DNA of 64,000 nt from Halomonas litopenaei (GTDB lineage Bacteria > Pseudomonadota > Gammaproteobacteria > Pseudomonadales > Halomonadaceae), in the NCBI RefSeq assembly GCF_017303055.1, contig NZ_JAEKJT010000006.1, positions 332,082 to 396,081 of the forward strand, in the 5' to 3' direction. The number at the start of each line of letters is the position of its first letter. The first letter of the stretch is position 1. Positions 43,421-52,179 of this stretch are shown here, piece after piece. The notes below the pieces were generated by a model that saw only the letters and a program-made list of their open reading frames with translations, did not search any database and was not told the DNA's origin. The position numbers were made by a program, and so were the translations under genes.

Positions 43421-43436
43421 GCAAGAAAGATGCCAG
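43421..43436 (-). promoter_or_regulatory. Sigma-54-like promoter before the H-NOX operon
   Basis: On the minus strand CTGGCATCTTTCTTGC gives the -24 GG and -12 GC with the obligatory 10-base gap. It keeps TTGC intact but has TC for CG after TGGCA. It is 116 bases upstream of the chosen H-NOX start and on the near side of the palindrome array at 43477-43532. If real, the activator controls its own operon. Confidence 0.55.
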
Positions 43437-43476
43437 GCCATATTACCCCTCCATGCCGGAATATCGCCTTCAGTTA

Positions 43477-43532
43477 TCGCAAACTGCAACGAAAAGAATG
43501 CATTCTGCAACGAGCTCTATTGCAAAATGCAA
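43477..43532. promoter_or_regulatory. Three phased copies of the EPS palindrome (candidate activator-binding array)
   Basis: Three 13-bp sites of the form TTGCA-N3-TGCAA: TCGCAAACTGCAA (43477-43489), ATGCATTCTGCAA (43498-43510) and TTGCAAAATGCAA (43520-43532). Centres are 21 and 22 bases apart, two helical turns, so all face the same side of the DNA. They lie 130-185 bases upstream of the plus-strand sigma-54-like promoter at 43661, the usual enhancer distance. Confidence 0.75.
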
Positions 43533-43660
43533 TGGCACAGCGAACAGACCCACTTGGCGCTTCATGTTCCTGTCACTCTGCAGACCATGCCACCGCCCCT
43601 CTCCATCCACCGCGCTTTCACTGCGTCGATAACTACACAAGAGGAGAAACTTCTTCACTC

Positions 43661-43676
43661 TTGGCCCGAATCTTGT
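43661..43676 (+). promoter_or_regulatory. Sigma-54-like promoter of the wza-type operon
   Basis: TTGGCCCGAATCTTGT matches the -24/-12 consensus (TTGGCACG-N4-TTGC) at all but two defined positions, with the exact 10-base GG-to-GN gap. It lies 43 bases before the ATG of the polysaccharide export gene and downstream of the three-site palindrome array. Confidence 0.7.
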
Positions 43677-43719
43677 ATTCAATCTACTACAGTATTCTTC
43701 TAATGGAGGGAGAAAGCTC

Positions 43720-44931
43720 ATGGACAATAGCGTCTGCCAAGCTAGAGCGATCCTCGGCACGATCATCCTCGGTCTTGTCCTCACCGGCTGTACCTCGGCG
43801 CCGACCCCTGACAACCAAGCAGAGGCTCGCTGGATGCCTCAGCAGGCGGAGCTTGAGGCATCACAGCAACAGTGCGTGCCCGACAGCGCTACCCTGGCAG
43901 AGCCGGCAATCAACTACGTTTCGGCCGCTGAACTTCGCCAGGAACGGGACCAGCTTGGTCCCGGGGATAGACTGCGTATTCAGGTGGTGGGCGATGACGG
44001 TCACCTGTCACAGGTTTACGTGATTGATGACTACTTCCAGCTTACGCTTCCAGGCCTCGCACCACTGGACACCCAAGGCAAGGCCCTCCGCCAGGTCGAG
44101 ACGGCACTGGGAGACAGGCTGGTAACGGCGGGACTGGTTCGCCCGCTGCCCAGGGTCGTCGACGTGTCGCTGTTAGAAAGCGCAGGCATCTCGGTACCGG
44201 TCAGCGGCGCTGTCTTCCAGGCTGGTACGGTGCGCATTGGCGAGCGCGAGAGGGAAACGCTGGTCGGCCAGCGTGAAGGCCCCGCCAGCGGCGATGCCAA
44301 CAGAGAGCGAAGCTTAGCAGCTGCCATTCGCGCCGCCGGTGGCGTGCGGCCCGATGCCGACCTGACGCGTATCCAAGTGGTGCGAGGCCAGCGCTGGACC
44401 GAACTTGACCTCAGTGGACTGCTCGACGGAACGCGGCTGGGAGACTTTCGGCTCTCTCAGGGCGACAACGTTATCGTGCCAAGTACGAAGTGCTTCGATG
44501 AGCGACTGGTGCGCCCGAGCCCCCTTACGCCCCCCGGCATACGTGTCTACCTGTCAAACCTATCTCGACCCGCTGCCAATAATGCCAGTTCCGCTATCGG
44601 CAAAGAGGCCAGCAGCCTACCTTACGGGACGCGACTGCTGCAGGGGCTCGCTTCTGCCAACTGTGTGGGAGGCTCAGCGATGAACGCGCATCGTCAGGCC
44701 GTGCTGATTTCCGAGAACCCATTGAACGGTCGCAGCGTCGTGATTCAACGCGATATCGAGGCGATGCTGGAAAATGCCCAGCGCGACAGAATCAACCCTT
44801 ACCTTATGCCCAATGACGCCGTCGCCTGCTACGACAGTCGAGCCATGAACGCTCGCGACGCCATCACCTTGTTCGGCGAAGCACTTGGCTCCGCTGCGAC
44901 GGCCATCCTCATTGATGATCTAGCACAATGA
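43720..44931 (+). CDS. Polysaccharide export lipoprotein (Wza/GumB-like outer-membrane protein)
   Basis: 403 residues. A lipoprotein signal peptide ends in the lipobox VLTG-C24. The polysaccharide export domain begins LGPGDRLRIQVVGDDG near residue 80, followed by YFQLTLPGLAPLDTQGKALRQVETAL. SLBB-like segments come after (GISVPVSGAVFQAGTVRIG, SLAAAIRAAGGVRPDADLTRIQVVRG). It would form the outer-membrane export channel of the capsule/EPS machinery. GGAGGGAG precedes the ATG. Its stop overlaps the next gene by four bases. First gene of a three-gene operon behind a sigma-54-like promoter. The C-terminal third (about 260-403) is longer than in simple GumB proteins and not assigned. Confidence 0.88.
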   Translation: MDNSVCQARAILGTIILGLVLTGCTSAPTPDNQAEARWMPQQAELEASQQQCVPDSATLAEPAINYVSAAELRQERDQLGPGDRLRIQVVGDDGHLSQVYVIDDYFQLTLPGLAPLDTQGKALRQVETALGDRLVTAGLVRPLPRVVDVSLLESAGISVPVSGAVFQAGTVRIGERERETLVGQREGPASGDANRERSLAAAIRAAGGVRPDADLTRIQVVRGQRWTELDLSGLLDGTRLGDFRLSQGDNVIVPSTKCFDERLVRPSPLTPPGIRVYLSNLSRPAANNASSAIGKEASSLPYGTRLLQGLASANCVGGSAMNAHRQAVLISENPLNGRSVVIQRDIEAMLENAQRDRINPYLMPNDAVACYDSRAMNARDAITLFGEALGSAATAILIDDLAQ

Positions 44932-46334
44932 GCGTAGATACCTCGACACAGCCTCGTCGGCTGCAGCGCTTCTGGTACCTGGTGCGGGATGGTCTGCCCT
45001 CCGCTGGCCGATATCGACGCTATACCTGCTCTCTGCTGCCCTGCTTGGTGGTCATCTGGGGTCTGGTAGCGCTTTACCTCATACTCGCGCCCGTCAGCTA
45101 CAAAAGCTCCATGACGCTGGTTCTGCCTGGCTCCGGTGCGGGCGGTTCCATCAATCTCGAATCCATCGGCCAGGCAACGTCGCAGACCACCTCGGCCTTC
45201 TCGAGCCCCTCTCTGAGCCCGACACAGAACTATAAGCGTCTGTTAGGCGCAGACCTGATCCTGCGCCAGGGTGCGGCCGGTCTAGATGATGAGATTCTGC
45301 CCGATCCGACCGTGAAGCTGGTCGATCAGACCAACCTGATCATGGTGTCAATGCGCGGGGCCAGTCCAGAGCAGGCACAGGCTCGCCTGGAAGCCCTCAG
45401 GCTCGCCTTTCTGTCCGGACTAGAGCGCTTGCGTCAAGACGAGGCCGAAAAGCGAGAGGCCGCCGATCTGGCGCGACTGGATGAGCTGGAGCAGAAACTC
45501 AAGCAGGCTCAACGCCGGGTCCTCGAGTTTCAGGGCACGACCGGGCTTGCGACTCTGGACCAGTTCCATCAGCGCCTGAGCGTGGTCGACGATCTGCAGG
45601 GCAGTGAGCGCGAGTTTCGCCAAGCAGTAAGGCGCAGTGAGGCCCAGGCCTACAGGCTCGGCGAGATGCTCGATATTACTCTTGACGAAGCCCGCAGCGC
45701 CCAGCTGCTGCGCGCTGATCCGCTGTTCCAGTCATTGCTGCAACGCTATGCCAGCGTGCTGGCCGACTGGACCCAAGCTCGCGCCACTCTGGGCGAGCAG
45801 CACCTGACGCTGACCGAACTGAGTGCCCAGCGCCAAACCTTGCGCCAGTCGCTGGTGCAGCGTGGAACGGCCCTGACTCCGCTGTCAGCGGAGATCCTGC
45901 TCGGCTTCGCCGACCTCTCGGTGAGCGACGGCCGCGAGCGGCTGCTCGACGAGCTAATGCGCACAGCGGGCAACGGTGCAGGCGCCCAGGCAGCTCTTGC
46001 AGAGGTCCGGGAGCAGATCTCTCAACAGAGCAACGAAACCGATACTCTGGTCGAACAGGCCGCTGATCTGACGGACCTGCTGCGCGAACTGCGTGTTGCT
46101 GAGGCCGTCTTCTCATCCGCATTGGCGCGCCTGGACACCAACAAGGCAGATCCCTTCGCCTCCTATCCCCTGGTGCAGACCTTCGAGTATCCCTCACTGC
46201 CGCGGTCCCCCTCCTCGCCATCCACCCTGCTGGCCGTGGCCGGCGCGGTGGTAGCCTCGATCCTTGTCATCATGGGCTTCCTCCTGCTATGGCTTCGCCA
46301 ACCCCTTATCCAGCTAATGCTGCCGAAAAGCTGA
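44928..46334 (+). CDS. Polysaccharide copolymerase (GumC/Wzz-like, no kinase domain)
   Basis: 468 residues. A first membrane helix lies near residues 35-57 (CLVVIWGLVALYLILAPVSY), then a large periplasmic part with long coiled-coil segments (about 160-400: EQKLKQAQRRVLEFQ, LTELSAQRQTLRQSL), and a second helix near 435-460 after the Pro-rich EYPSLPRSPSSPSTLL. This is the chain-length/copolymerase fold that bridges Wzy and the export channel. No Walker A/B motifs or tyrosine-rich tail of a Wzc-type kinase follow, and none is encoded nearby, so length control must work without a local BY-kinase. Translationally coupled to the Wza-like gene. Confidence 0.85.
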   Translation: MSVDTSTQPRRLQRFWYLVRDGLPSAGRYRRYTCSLLPCLVVIWGLVALYLILAPVSYKSSMTLVLPGSGAGGSINLESIGQATSQTTSAFSSPSLSPTQNYKRLLGADLILRQGAAGLDDEILPDPTVKLVDQTNLIMVSMRGASPEQAQARLEALRLAFLSGLERLRQDEAEKREAADLARLDELEQKLKQAQRRVLEFQGTTGLATLDQFHQRLSVVDDLQGSEREFRQAVRRSEAQAYRLGEMLDITLDEARSAQLLRADPLFQSLLQRYASVLADWTQARATLGEQHLTLTELSAQRQTLRQSLVQRGTALTPLSAEILLGFADLSVSDGRERLLDELMRTAGNGAGAQAALAEVREQISQQSNETDTLVEQAADLTDLLRELRVAEAVFSSALARLDTNKADPFASYPLVQTFEYPSLPRSPSSPSTLLAVAGAVVASILVIMGFLLLWLRQPLIQLMLPKS

Positions 46335-47602
46335 TCTCGGTAGCCATCCAGAGCACCTGGTTGCTCTGGGCACTCGGCGGTCTTTACATCGCCGGGCCCG
46401 CTCTGGCCTGGATCCTGGGGTTGATGGCCGCTATCACCCTCTATCTCGGGCCCGCCTTACCCCAGCACCAACGTCCCCCGCCGTTGCATCCTGCCATCGT
46501 CCTGTGGCTGATTGGCATGCTCGCCATGCTGCTGATCCTGGTCATCGGCCATGTGCTCAACGGGCTGGGGCTTGGCAAGACGATCAAGTCTTCCATCGGC
46601 TGGGCCAAGGGCTGGGCATTGATCGCCCTGTTTCCCTTTGCCGGCGCGGTACTCGCCATCCGCCCAGAGATCATCTACCGAGCAGTGTGTCGGCTAGGAC
46701 TACAGACCCTCATTCTGCTCCCGCTATTTTTCGTGGCGCCATTCATCGGTCTGCCGGGCCTGCTGTACGTGTCGCCGCTGAAGATCGTGGGCGGCTCGGG
46801 CCCTGAGTACTTCGCCGTGATCCTCTACACTCTGGAGCCTGGCACCGGTGTGCCGCGCTGGCAGTTCTTCGCCCCCTGGGCCCCGGCTGCAGGCATGGTC
46901 GCGGTGGTACACATTCTCTGTGCCATGGAAGACAAGCATCTGGGATGGAAAATGACAGGGGTCGGAGCAGGGTTGATGATGGCGCTGCTCTGTCAGTCTC
47001 GGCTGGCATTGGTCGCGCTTGCCATTGTCTGGCCGCTGGCCTTCGGCATCAGCCAGCTGCGCAGGCCTTGGACCTGGTTTACCGCCGCCCCTGCAGTGCT
47101 TGGCCTGGGGCTGTTCGCACCGCAGCTGCAAATGTTGCTGGATCAGGCAATTGCCCGTTTCGTGGGTGCGCGGGCCGACTCGAGTCGGGTGCGCGCTGCA
47201 TTGGGAAGAATCGCGGTTGACCGTTGGCGCAACGAGGCGCCCTGGTTCGGTCACGGCGTAGTGGAAAATGGCCCACATCTCGTCGAGTACATGCCTATTG
47301 GCAGCCACCACAGTTGGTTCGGCCTGCTTTTTGTCAAGGGCATCACCGGCCTGTTCGCTCTCCTCCTTCCCTTGCTGGCAAGCCTTTGGATGGCGGCGCG
47401 ACTCTCGCTGACTCACCCCATTGGTCGTGTCGCCCTATCGATGCTACTACTGTTGACGCTCTACAGCTTCGGCGAAAACCTCGAAATCCTGAGTTACCTC
47501 TACTGGCCGGCCTTGCTGCTGGTCGGCACTGCCGCCCGCGCCGCCTCCCGCAAACGCCAACTCGCCGCTACCGCCCAGGCAGATTCAACACCGGTGTCCT
47601 GA
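46289..47602 (+). CDS. Wzy-type polysaccharide polymerase (O-antigen ligase-like)
   Basis: 437-residue polytopic protein with about ten to twelve hydrophobic helices and the Wzy/WaaL pattern. A large periplasmic loop carries conserved Arg/His residues (SRVRAALGRIAVDRWRNEAPWFGHG, then YMPIGSHHSWFGLLFVKGI). It would join repeat units made by the locus' glycosyltransferases on undecaprenyl carriers in the periplasm. The ATG at 46289 lies 46 bases inside the end of the copolymerase gene; a later start is possible but would cut into the first helix. It ends seven bases from the convergent GT4 gene. Confidence 0.82.
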   Translation: MASPTPYPANAAEKLISVAIQSTWLLWALGGLYIAGPALAWILGLMAAITLYLGPALPQHQRPPPLHPAIVLWLIGMLAMLLILVIGHVLNGLGLGKTIKSSIGWAKGWALIALFPFAGAVLAIRPEIIYRAVCRLGLQTLILLPLFFVAPFIGLPGLLYVSPLKIVGGSGPEYFAVILYTLEPGTGVPRWQFFAPWAPAAGMVAVVHILCAMEDKHLGWKMTGVGAGLMMALLCQSRLALVALAIVWPLAFGISQLRRPWTWFTAAPAVLGLGLFAPQLQMLLDQAIARFVGARADSSRVRAALGRIAVDRWRNEAPWFGHGVVENGPHLVEYMPIGSHHSWFGLLFVKGITGLFALLLPLLASLWMAARLSLTHPIGRVALSMLLLLTLYSFGENLEILSYLYWPALLLVGTAARAASRKRQLAATAQADSTPVS

Positions 47603-47609
47603 CGTCGTG

Positions 47610-48605
47610 TCATCGAGCATCACCGCTCAACAGGTGGCGCCATGCCTCTAGACGTGCCTCGGTTAGCCCGACAACCGAGGCGCGAGCCTTCCTGCCCAGC
47701 TCCGTCAAGGACCCTTCATCCAATGCAGCCAGGCTATCCCTTAGCCCGTATGGAGAGGAAAAGTCTACCCGCACTCCCGCCTCGCCAAGCTGTTCGGGGA
47801 GGCCATCCACATTAGCCACCAGCAGGGCCCGCGCGGCCTGGCGTGCTTCGGTAGCCACCAGCCCGAAGGCCTCCCACCGCGACGGCACTGCGATGACGTC
47901 GCACTGGGCGAGGAAGGCCGCACGATCTGATACTGCGCCGACAAAGCAAACGTGGGGCAAATCCGCCGCTGCAGCCCTCAGCGCAGCTTCCTGGGGACCA
48001 AAGCCACCCAACCGCAGCGTGTAGCGCTGTGGATCAAGCTCGCGAAAGGCTTCGATCAACCGATCGAAGCCTTTTTGCTCGGCAAAACGCCCGTAAGCTC
48101 CTACCACCAGAGGCCGACGACAAGCCCCATCCGACGGTGCGATGGTCGCCAGGTCAGGTACATCGCTCCAGGGGGAGATCACCCTGAGACGATGACGCGA
48201 GATGCCCACCGCCTGCTCCAGCCACTCTCGCTGTCCGTGGGAGACCGCTACCACATCGTCGAACAGCCGATAGGCCTGTCGCAACATGGTTCGAAAGCGC
48301 CGACGATGTGGCACACAATGTGCCTCCCAGGCCCCTGTATAGCTGTGTTCGACGTGGATCAAACGCGCTTGGGGGTTGCGGGCTCGCAGCACAGCGAGAA
48401 ACGGCAGAGCGCGCCAGCGCGGCGGAAAGTGGGTCAGAATGACGTCAGCCTCAAGTCGCGGTGCCCAGGGCCGGTCAGGCATGACCTGAACAACTCGCGA
48501 TGTCTGTAGATCGGTGAGTCCCGGATGATCGTAGATCGCCAGCGCCTGCATGACCCCACCTGGGGCGACATCATCCAGCAGGTGTATCACCCTGAGCGGC
48601 TTCAT
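47610..48605 (-). CDS. Glycosyltransferase family 4 protein
   Basis: 331 residues, GT-B fold. The N-terminal half starts LRVIHLLDDVAPGGVMQALAIYD; the C-terminal half holds VVGAYGRFAEQKGFDRLIEAF and the retaining-enzyme EX7E pattern in RWEAFGLVATEARQA. It adds one sugar to the EPS repeat unit on the cytoplasmic face; donor and linkage are not predictable. The reading frame is open much further upstream, but the ATG at 48605 overlaps the stop of the preceding GT2 gene (ATGA) and begins the conserved first strand, so it is taken as the start. Confidence 0.88.
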   Translation of the reverse strand: MKPLRVIHLLDDVAPGGVMQALAIYDHPGLTDLQTSRVVQVMPDRPWAPRLEADVILTHFPPRWRALPFLAVLRARNPQARLIHVEHSYTGAWEAHCVPHRRRFRTMLRQAYRLFDDVVAVSHGQREWLEQAVGISRHRLRVISPWSDVPDLATIAPSDGACRRPLVVGAYGRFAEQKGFDRLIEAFRELDPQRYTLRLGGFGPQEAALRAAAADLPHVCFVGAVSDRAAFLAQCDVIAVPSRWEAFGLVATEARQAARALLVANVDGLPEQLGEAGVRVDFSSPYGLRDSLAALDEGSLTELGRKARASVVGLTEARLEAWRHLLSGDAR

Positions 48606-49594
48606 GCGACCGCTCCCGCACCCAGGCGCCGCGCCGCCAGCGCCTTGAAGGCGCGGCGCGGCAGCCAGCGCGCTGCCAAAGACCCAAGAGTGGTTTCCAG
48701 CGTCTTGCGCGGCTCCCGCAGCAAAATCGAGGGACTGGCGGCGAAGGCCTGGCCGATCAACGATACGGCGAAGCCGCCATCGCCAAGCTGCACGGCGCGG
48801 CGTGCCAGATAACGCAGCTGGTAGGCTCTGGCGCGACGGCCGTAACGTGACAACAGGGCTGGCGCATAGACGCGCGCCTTGTCGATGGCCCGCTCCCAGC
48901 TTTCGAACTGGCGCACCATGTTGGCCGACAGACCTCCACCAAGAATGCGGTAGTCGGTCAGACATCCCTCGATACCCTCGAATGTGCACCCTGCGCCAGC
49001 GCTCATCCGCAGCCATAGTTCGATATCCTCGGACTGCCGGAAACTCTCGTCGAACCAGCAGGTACGCTCAGGCTCGCGGGGATGCGGGAACGCAACACGC
49101 TCCAGCGCTGAGCGCCGAATCACCGCCGCCGAGCCGTTGCCCACAGGATTTCTCATCAACACATGGTGAGGCTTGACCGCGGTCAGGCGCGGCTTTTGCT
49201 CAACTCCCAGGAAGCATCCCGCCGCATCGATCAATCGCGAGCCAGCGTAACTGACGTCGACATCGCTACTGGCTCTGAGATGGATAAAGTGCAACGCGAG
49301 CTTGGCGGGATGCCAGCGATCGTCTGAGTCCAGCAGGGCGATGAAGTCACCACGGGAGGCAGCGATGCCCGTGTTGCGTGCACCCGCAAGCCCACGGTTC
49401 TTCTGGGTGACGATACGGATCCGCTCATCGCTGAAACCGCGGCAGATATCCATGCTGCCATCGCTTCCTCCGTCGTCGACAATGATGAGCTCAAAATCAC
49501 CAAAAGTTTGTTCCAGTACGGAAGAGATGGCCTCACCGACGAAGGCTTCAACCTGATAGACCGGCATCACTACGGAGAAGATGGGATGGCTCAT
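48602..49594 (-). CDS. Glycosyltransferase family 2 protein
   Basis: 330 residues, GT-A fold. The opening is FSVVMPVYQVEAFVGEAISSVLEQT, with IIVDDGGSDGS near 38-47 and the metal/nucleotide-binding DSD at 89-91 (ALLDSDDRW). Basic C-terminal helices (about 240-330) may bind the membrane. It adds a sugar to the repeat unit. AGGAG lies six bases before the ATG. First gene of a two-gene minus-strand unit with the GT4, behind a sigma-54-like promoter and a cluster of the EPS palindromes. Partly similar in its C terminus to the second GT2 of the locus, suggesting an old duplication. Confidence 0.9.
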   Translation of the reverse strand: MSHPIFSVVMPVYQVEAFVGEAISSVLEQTFGDFELIIVDDGGSDGSMDICRGFSDERIRIVTQKNRGLAGARNTGIAASRGDFIALLDSDDRWHPAKLALHFIHLRASSDVDVSYAGSRLIDAAGCFLGVEQKPRLTAVKPHHVLMRNPVGNGSAAVIRRSALERVAFPHPREPERTCWFDESFRQSEDIELWLRMSAGAGCTFEGIEGCLTDYRILGGGLSANMVRQFESWERAIDKARVYAPALLSRYGRRARAYQLRYLARRAVQLGDGGFAVSLIGQAFAASPSILLREPRKTLETTLGSLAARWLPRRAFKALAARRLGAGAVA

Positions 49595-49642
49595 GGGAAG
49601 GCTCCTGAAAAGGGAAAAGCTGGGAGATTCTCCTTCCTTATT

Positions 49643-49658
49643 CCAAAAACTGTGCCAA
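49643..49658 (-). promoter_or_regulatory. Sigma-54-like promoter before the GT2-GT4 unit
   Basis: On the minus strand TTGGCACAGTTTTTGG carries a perfect TTGGCAC -24 element and a -12 TTGG, with the exact 10-base gap between the GG pair and the final doublet. It lies 49 bases upstream of the GT2 start, with EPS palindromes 65-130 bases further upstream. Confidence 0.65.
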
Positions 49659-49721
49659 CTTTACTTTAACATTAAAATCAATATCTTAAGATTGACCAAG
49701 ACCGCTAATTGCCTGGGTTTT

Positions 49722-49776
49722 CAGCACAATGCAATGCAAACTGCAATCAGCCGAGTCACGTCTTTGCAAAGTGCAA
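49722..49776. promoter_or_regulatory. Second cluster of EPS palindromes
   Basis: ATGCAAACTGCAA (49734-49746) and TTGCAAAGTGCAA (49764-49776) have centres 30 bases apart, about three helical turns. A weaker half-conserved copy CAGCACAATGCAA (49722-49734) adjoins the first. They sit in the 217-base gap between the GT2 unit and the next minus-strand gene, upstream of the sigma-54-like promoter at 49643-49658. Confidence 0.7.
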
Positions 49777-49811
49777 CGGTCGTCCGCGTCCAGACCTGAA
49801 GAGGTCACGAG

Positions 49812-50741
49812 CTAGGCGAACAAACGCATGCGCGCCGCCCTGGGAAGCACTGGGCTGACCAGCGCTCCCATTACGGTCAAAGCGCCCCGCCGTCGATCTT
49901 TCAGGAAAGCTCCAGGAGAACTCTTGAGCCCCTCAAGCGCGAAGTGTAAAGCCTGGGCGGAGGAGCCTCCTGCGCGCAGTGCGCGGCGCGCAAGATAGCG
50001 GCAGTAGAGCGCCCGAGCCCCCGCTACGTCAAAGCTCTCTGCGTACTCGCGGCTCAATTGCTGCCAGCCGGCATACATGGCAGGAAGATCTGCCGATAGC
50101 CCATCTATGGAAAGCCGATACCCCACCAGCACACGCTCCAGTCCCGATGCGCGCGCACCACCGGCCACTGCGCGCGCGATCCATTCCTGATCCTCGGCGT
50201 GCTGCATGCCCTCGCGAAAGCCCCCGCACGTATTCCAGAAGGCGCGGGTGACGACCAGATTGGACGTGGTGCAGACCGGGTTTTCTCCCAACGCCTGCTC
50301 AAGCGCTAGCGCTCCGGCCGGAATCGTCGAATGGGTCTGGGCGGCGTCCAGGCAGTGGTCATCCGGATGCAGGAAAGCGATTCGGGCATAGCTGATATCA
50401 GCTCCGCTATGCGTTTGATGGAAGGCTGCGTGCGCCTCAAGCTTATCGGGCGCCCACAGATCATCCGCATCAAGAAAGGCGATCAACTCGCCACGGGCGT
50501 GCGCGGCACCGACATTGCGGGCGCGGGCCACACCGCCGTTGGGCTGATGGATAACCTGTATCCGCGCGTCGCTCCGCTGCCAGCGAGTGAGTCTTTCGAG
50601 GGTGTCATCTGTCGAGCCGTCGTTGACTAGCCACACCTCAAAGTCTGTCTCGCTCTGATTCACTACGCTGGCCAAGGTGGCCTCTATTGCCTCCCCACCA
50701 TTAAAAACAGGAATGATCACGGAAAACCTTGGCGTCTTCAT
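49812..50741 (-). CDS. Glycosyltransferase family 2 protein
   Basis: 309 residues, GT-A fold. The N terminus is FSVIIPVFNGGEAIEATLASVV, then WLVNDGSTDDTLERL and the DAD motif at 91-93 (AFLDADDLWAPDK). HAEDQEWIARAV near residue 190 fits the usual ED-x catalytic base region. The C terminus is basic and helical (ARALYCRYLARRALRAGG), resembling the other GT2. It adds a sugar to the repeat unit at the cytoplasmic face. The ATG overlaps the stop of the Wzx gene by four bases, so flippase and transferase form one transcript. Its stop at 49812 abuts the palindrome-bearing gap. Confidence 0.9.
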   Translation of the reverse strand: MKTPRFSVIIPVFNGGEAIEATLASVVNQSETDFEVWLVNDGSTDDTLERLTRWQRSDARIQVIHQPNGGVARARNVGAAHARGELIAFLDADDLWAPDKLEAHAAFHQTHSGADISYARIAFLHPDDHCLDAAQTHSTIPAGALALEQALGENPVCTTSNLVVTRAFWNTCGGFREGMQHAEDQEWIARAVAGGARASGLERVLVGYRLSIDGLSADLPAMYAGWQQLSREYAESFDVAGARALYCRYLARRALRAGGSSAQALHFALEGLKSSPGAFLKDRRRGALTVMGALVSPVLPRAARMRLFA

Positions 50742-52021
50742 GCGGATACCCTCTGGAAATCAGCCAGGGTCGCGATGCCCTCACGACCCGAAAGGAGATG
50801 GATCGATGCGGGTATCAGCGCCAGCGCCAAGCCGGCAACGTAGGCCCACGCCGCAGCCATGAGCCCGAGACCCGCAAACAGCGTCAACCCTCCTAGCGCC
50901 GCAGCCGTCGCGATGCTGTTAAGCAGCGCCTCGACAGCGGGACGGTTGTGAGCACGGAGCCAGGCGCTGGCCACAGCGGCGAAGATCATCGGCACCGCCC
51001 CCAGCGCCAGCACTGACACCAGGGGGGCTGCTCCTCGCCACTGCTCCCCGAAGACCAGCGGCACATACCAGGGCGCAAGGCCTACCTGCAGCACCAGCAC
51101 GGGAAGGAAAGCCCCCAGCCCAAGCCAAAGTCCCTGGCGGCATCGGCTGGCGCGGCTCGAGGCTGACGTTGCCGCGCTGATGTAGGGGAACAGCACTTGC
51201 CCCAGGGCCGTGATAAAGGATGTGGTAATGCCAAGCCCAGCGTTAAATGCAAAGTAGTAGATACCCAGCGCCTGCACACCGAACAGGGCTCCGACCAGCA
51301 GCTTGTCCAGCTGCGTGCGAGCGACATTCACTAGCTCGGAAATGAGCACGCCAGCGGCGAAACCGAGAAATGATCGCCACGGCGTCAACCCCGCCGCCGG
51401 CACAGGTCGCCAGGCCTTGGCCCTGCGCACCAGCAGCAGCCACAGTGGAGCAGTGACGAGCTTCGGCAGGACAATGGCCCAGGCGCTGGGCCACAGCAGC
51501 ACAAAGATTAGCGTCAGCAGCTGATCGGCGATGGCTTGAGTGGCGGTGATCCGCGCGACGATGCCAAAGCAGCCGCCCCGCATCAGCAGGAACACCTGGA
51601 CCAGTCCGGCTGGCATGAAAAGATAGACCCCAGAGAGCACGGCCAGCATCGCGGCAATCTCTCCCATACCGAAGAGGTGTAGTAGGGCCGCCAATGCCAG
51701 CTGAATAAGGCTCACCCCACAACACCAGAACCAGAAAAGGCGATGGGCGGTGTTACAGGTCGCCGCCAGTTGGTCTTCGGACTCAGCGATGATGCGCTGG
51801 CCAATACCGGCGTTGGCCAGCACCCGCACCACCTCAAACAGACTAAGCGCCAAGGCCGCAACGCCCATGATGGTTGGCGATACCTGCCGCGCGATGACCA
51901 CAACGCTAAGGATACGGATAAGCCGCGTTGCCACCTCGGCGCCGCCGAAAGCGGCGAGTCCTCTCAACAGCTGCCCTACATCAGCACGGCGCCAGCGAGA
52001 TATCAGGTGAGCAAGGTTCAT
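50738..52021 (-). CDS. Wzx-type polysaccharide flippase
   Basis: 427-residue membrane protein with about twelve helices, of the MOP/MATE-like oligosaccharide flippase group. The N terminus is GLAAFGGAEVATRLIRILSVVVIARQVSP, the usual start of LPS/EPS flippases. A mid-protein VNVARTQLDKLLVGALFGVQALGIYYFAF carries the conserved ligand-side charges. It would turn lipid-linked repeat units to the periplasm for Wzy. GGAG precedes the ATG. It is divergent from the WecG-PGT fusion, and the 291-base gap between them holds two sigma-54-like promoters and a perfect EPS palindrome. Confidence 0.9.
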   Translation of the reverse strand: MNLAHLISRWRRADVGQLLRGLAAFGGAEVATRLIRILSVVVIARQVSPTIMGVAALALSLFEVVRVLANAGIGQRIIAESEDQLAATCNTAHRLFWFWCCGVSLIQLALAALLHLFGMGEIAAMLAVLSGVYLFMPAGLVQVFLLMRGGCFGIVARITATQAIADQLLTLIFVLLWPSAWAIVLPKLVTAPLWLLLVRRAKAWRPVPAAGLTPWRSFLGFAAGVLISELVNVARTQLDKLLVGALFGVQALGIYYFAFNAGLGITTSFITALGQVLFPYISAATSASSRASRCRQGLWLGLGAFLPVLVLQVGLAPWYVPLVFGEQWRGAAPLVSVLALGAVPMIFAAVASAWLRAHNRPAVEALLNSIATAAALGGLTLFAGLGLMAAAWAYVAGLALALIPASIHLLSGREGIATLADFQRVSA

Positions 52022-52057
52022 GGTTCTCTCCAGGGAGTCAGGGGCCTAACCTACCTA

Positions 52058-52073
52058 TCAATTTTCGGGCCAA
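52058..52073 (-). promoter_or_regulatory. Sigma-54-like promoter before the Wzx-GT2 unit
   Basis: Minus strand TTGGCCCGAAAATTGA has the same TTGGCCCG -24 block as the wza-type promoter and a TTGA -12, with the 10-base gap. It lies 37 bases upstream of the wzx start. The perfect palindrome at 52180-52192 is about 115 bases upstream. Confidence 0.65.
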
Positions 52074-52179
52074 CCTTACCTTTTTCTCTTTAATCAATAC
52101 GTTAATAAAAAACCACAGCAACTTGCCGGATAGCATCTCTGCGAAGATCGCGTATTGCGACGTGACATCGCATTCTTTG

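Noticed and set aside
43532..43547. TGGCACAGCGAACAGA as a further sigma-54 promoter
   Set aside because: The -24 element is good, but nothing resembling TTGC is at the required spacing and it abuts the palindrome array far from any start.
48606..49016. N-terminal extension of the GT4 glycosyltransferase frame
   Set aside because: The open frame continues upstream but overlaps the GT2 gene in another frame. The conserved first strand begins at the ATG at 48605 with a four-base overlap.
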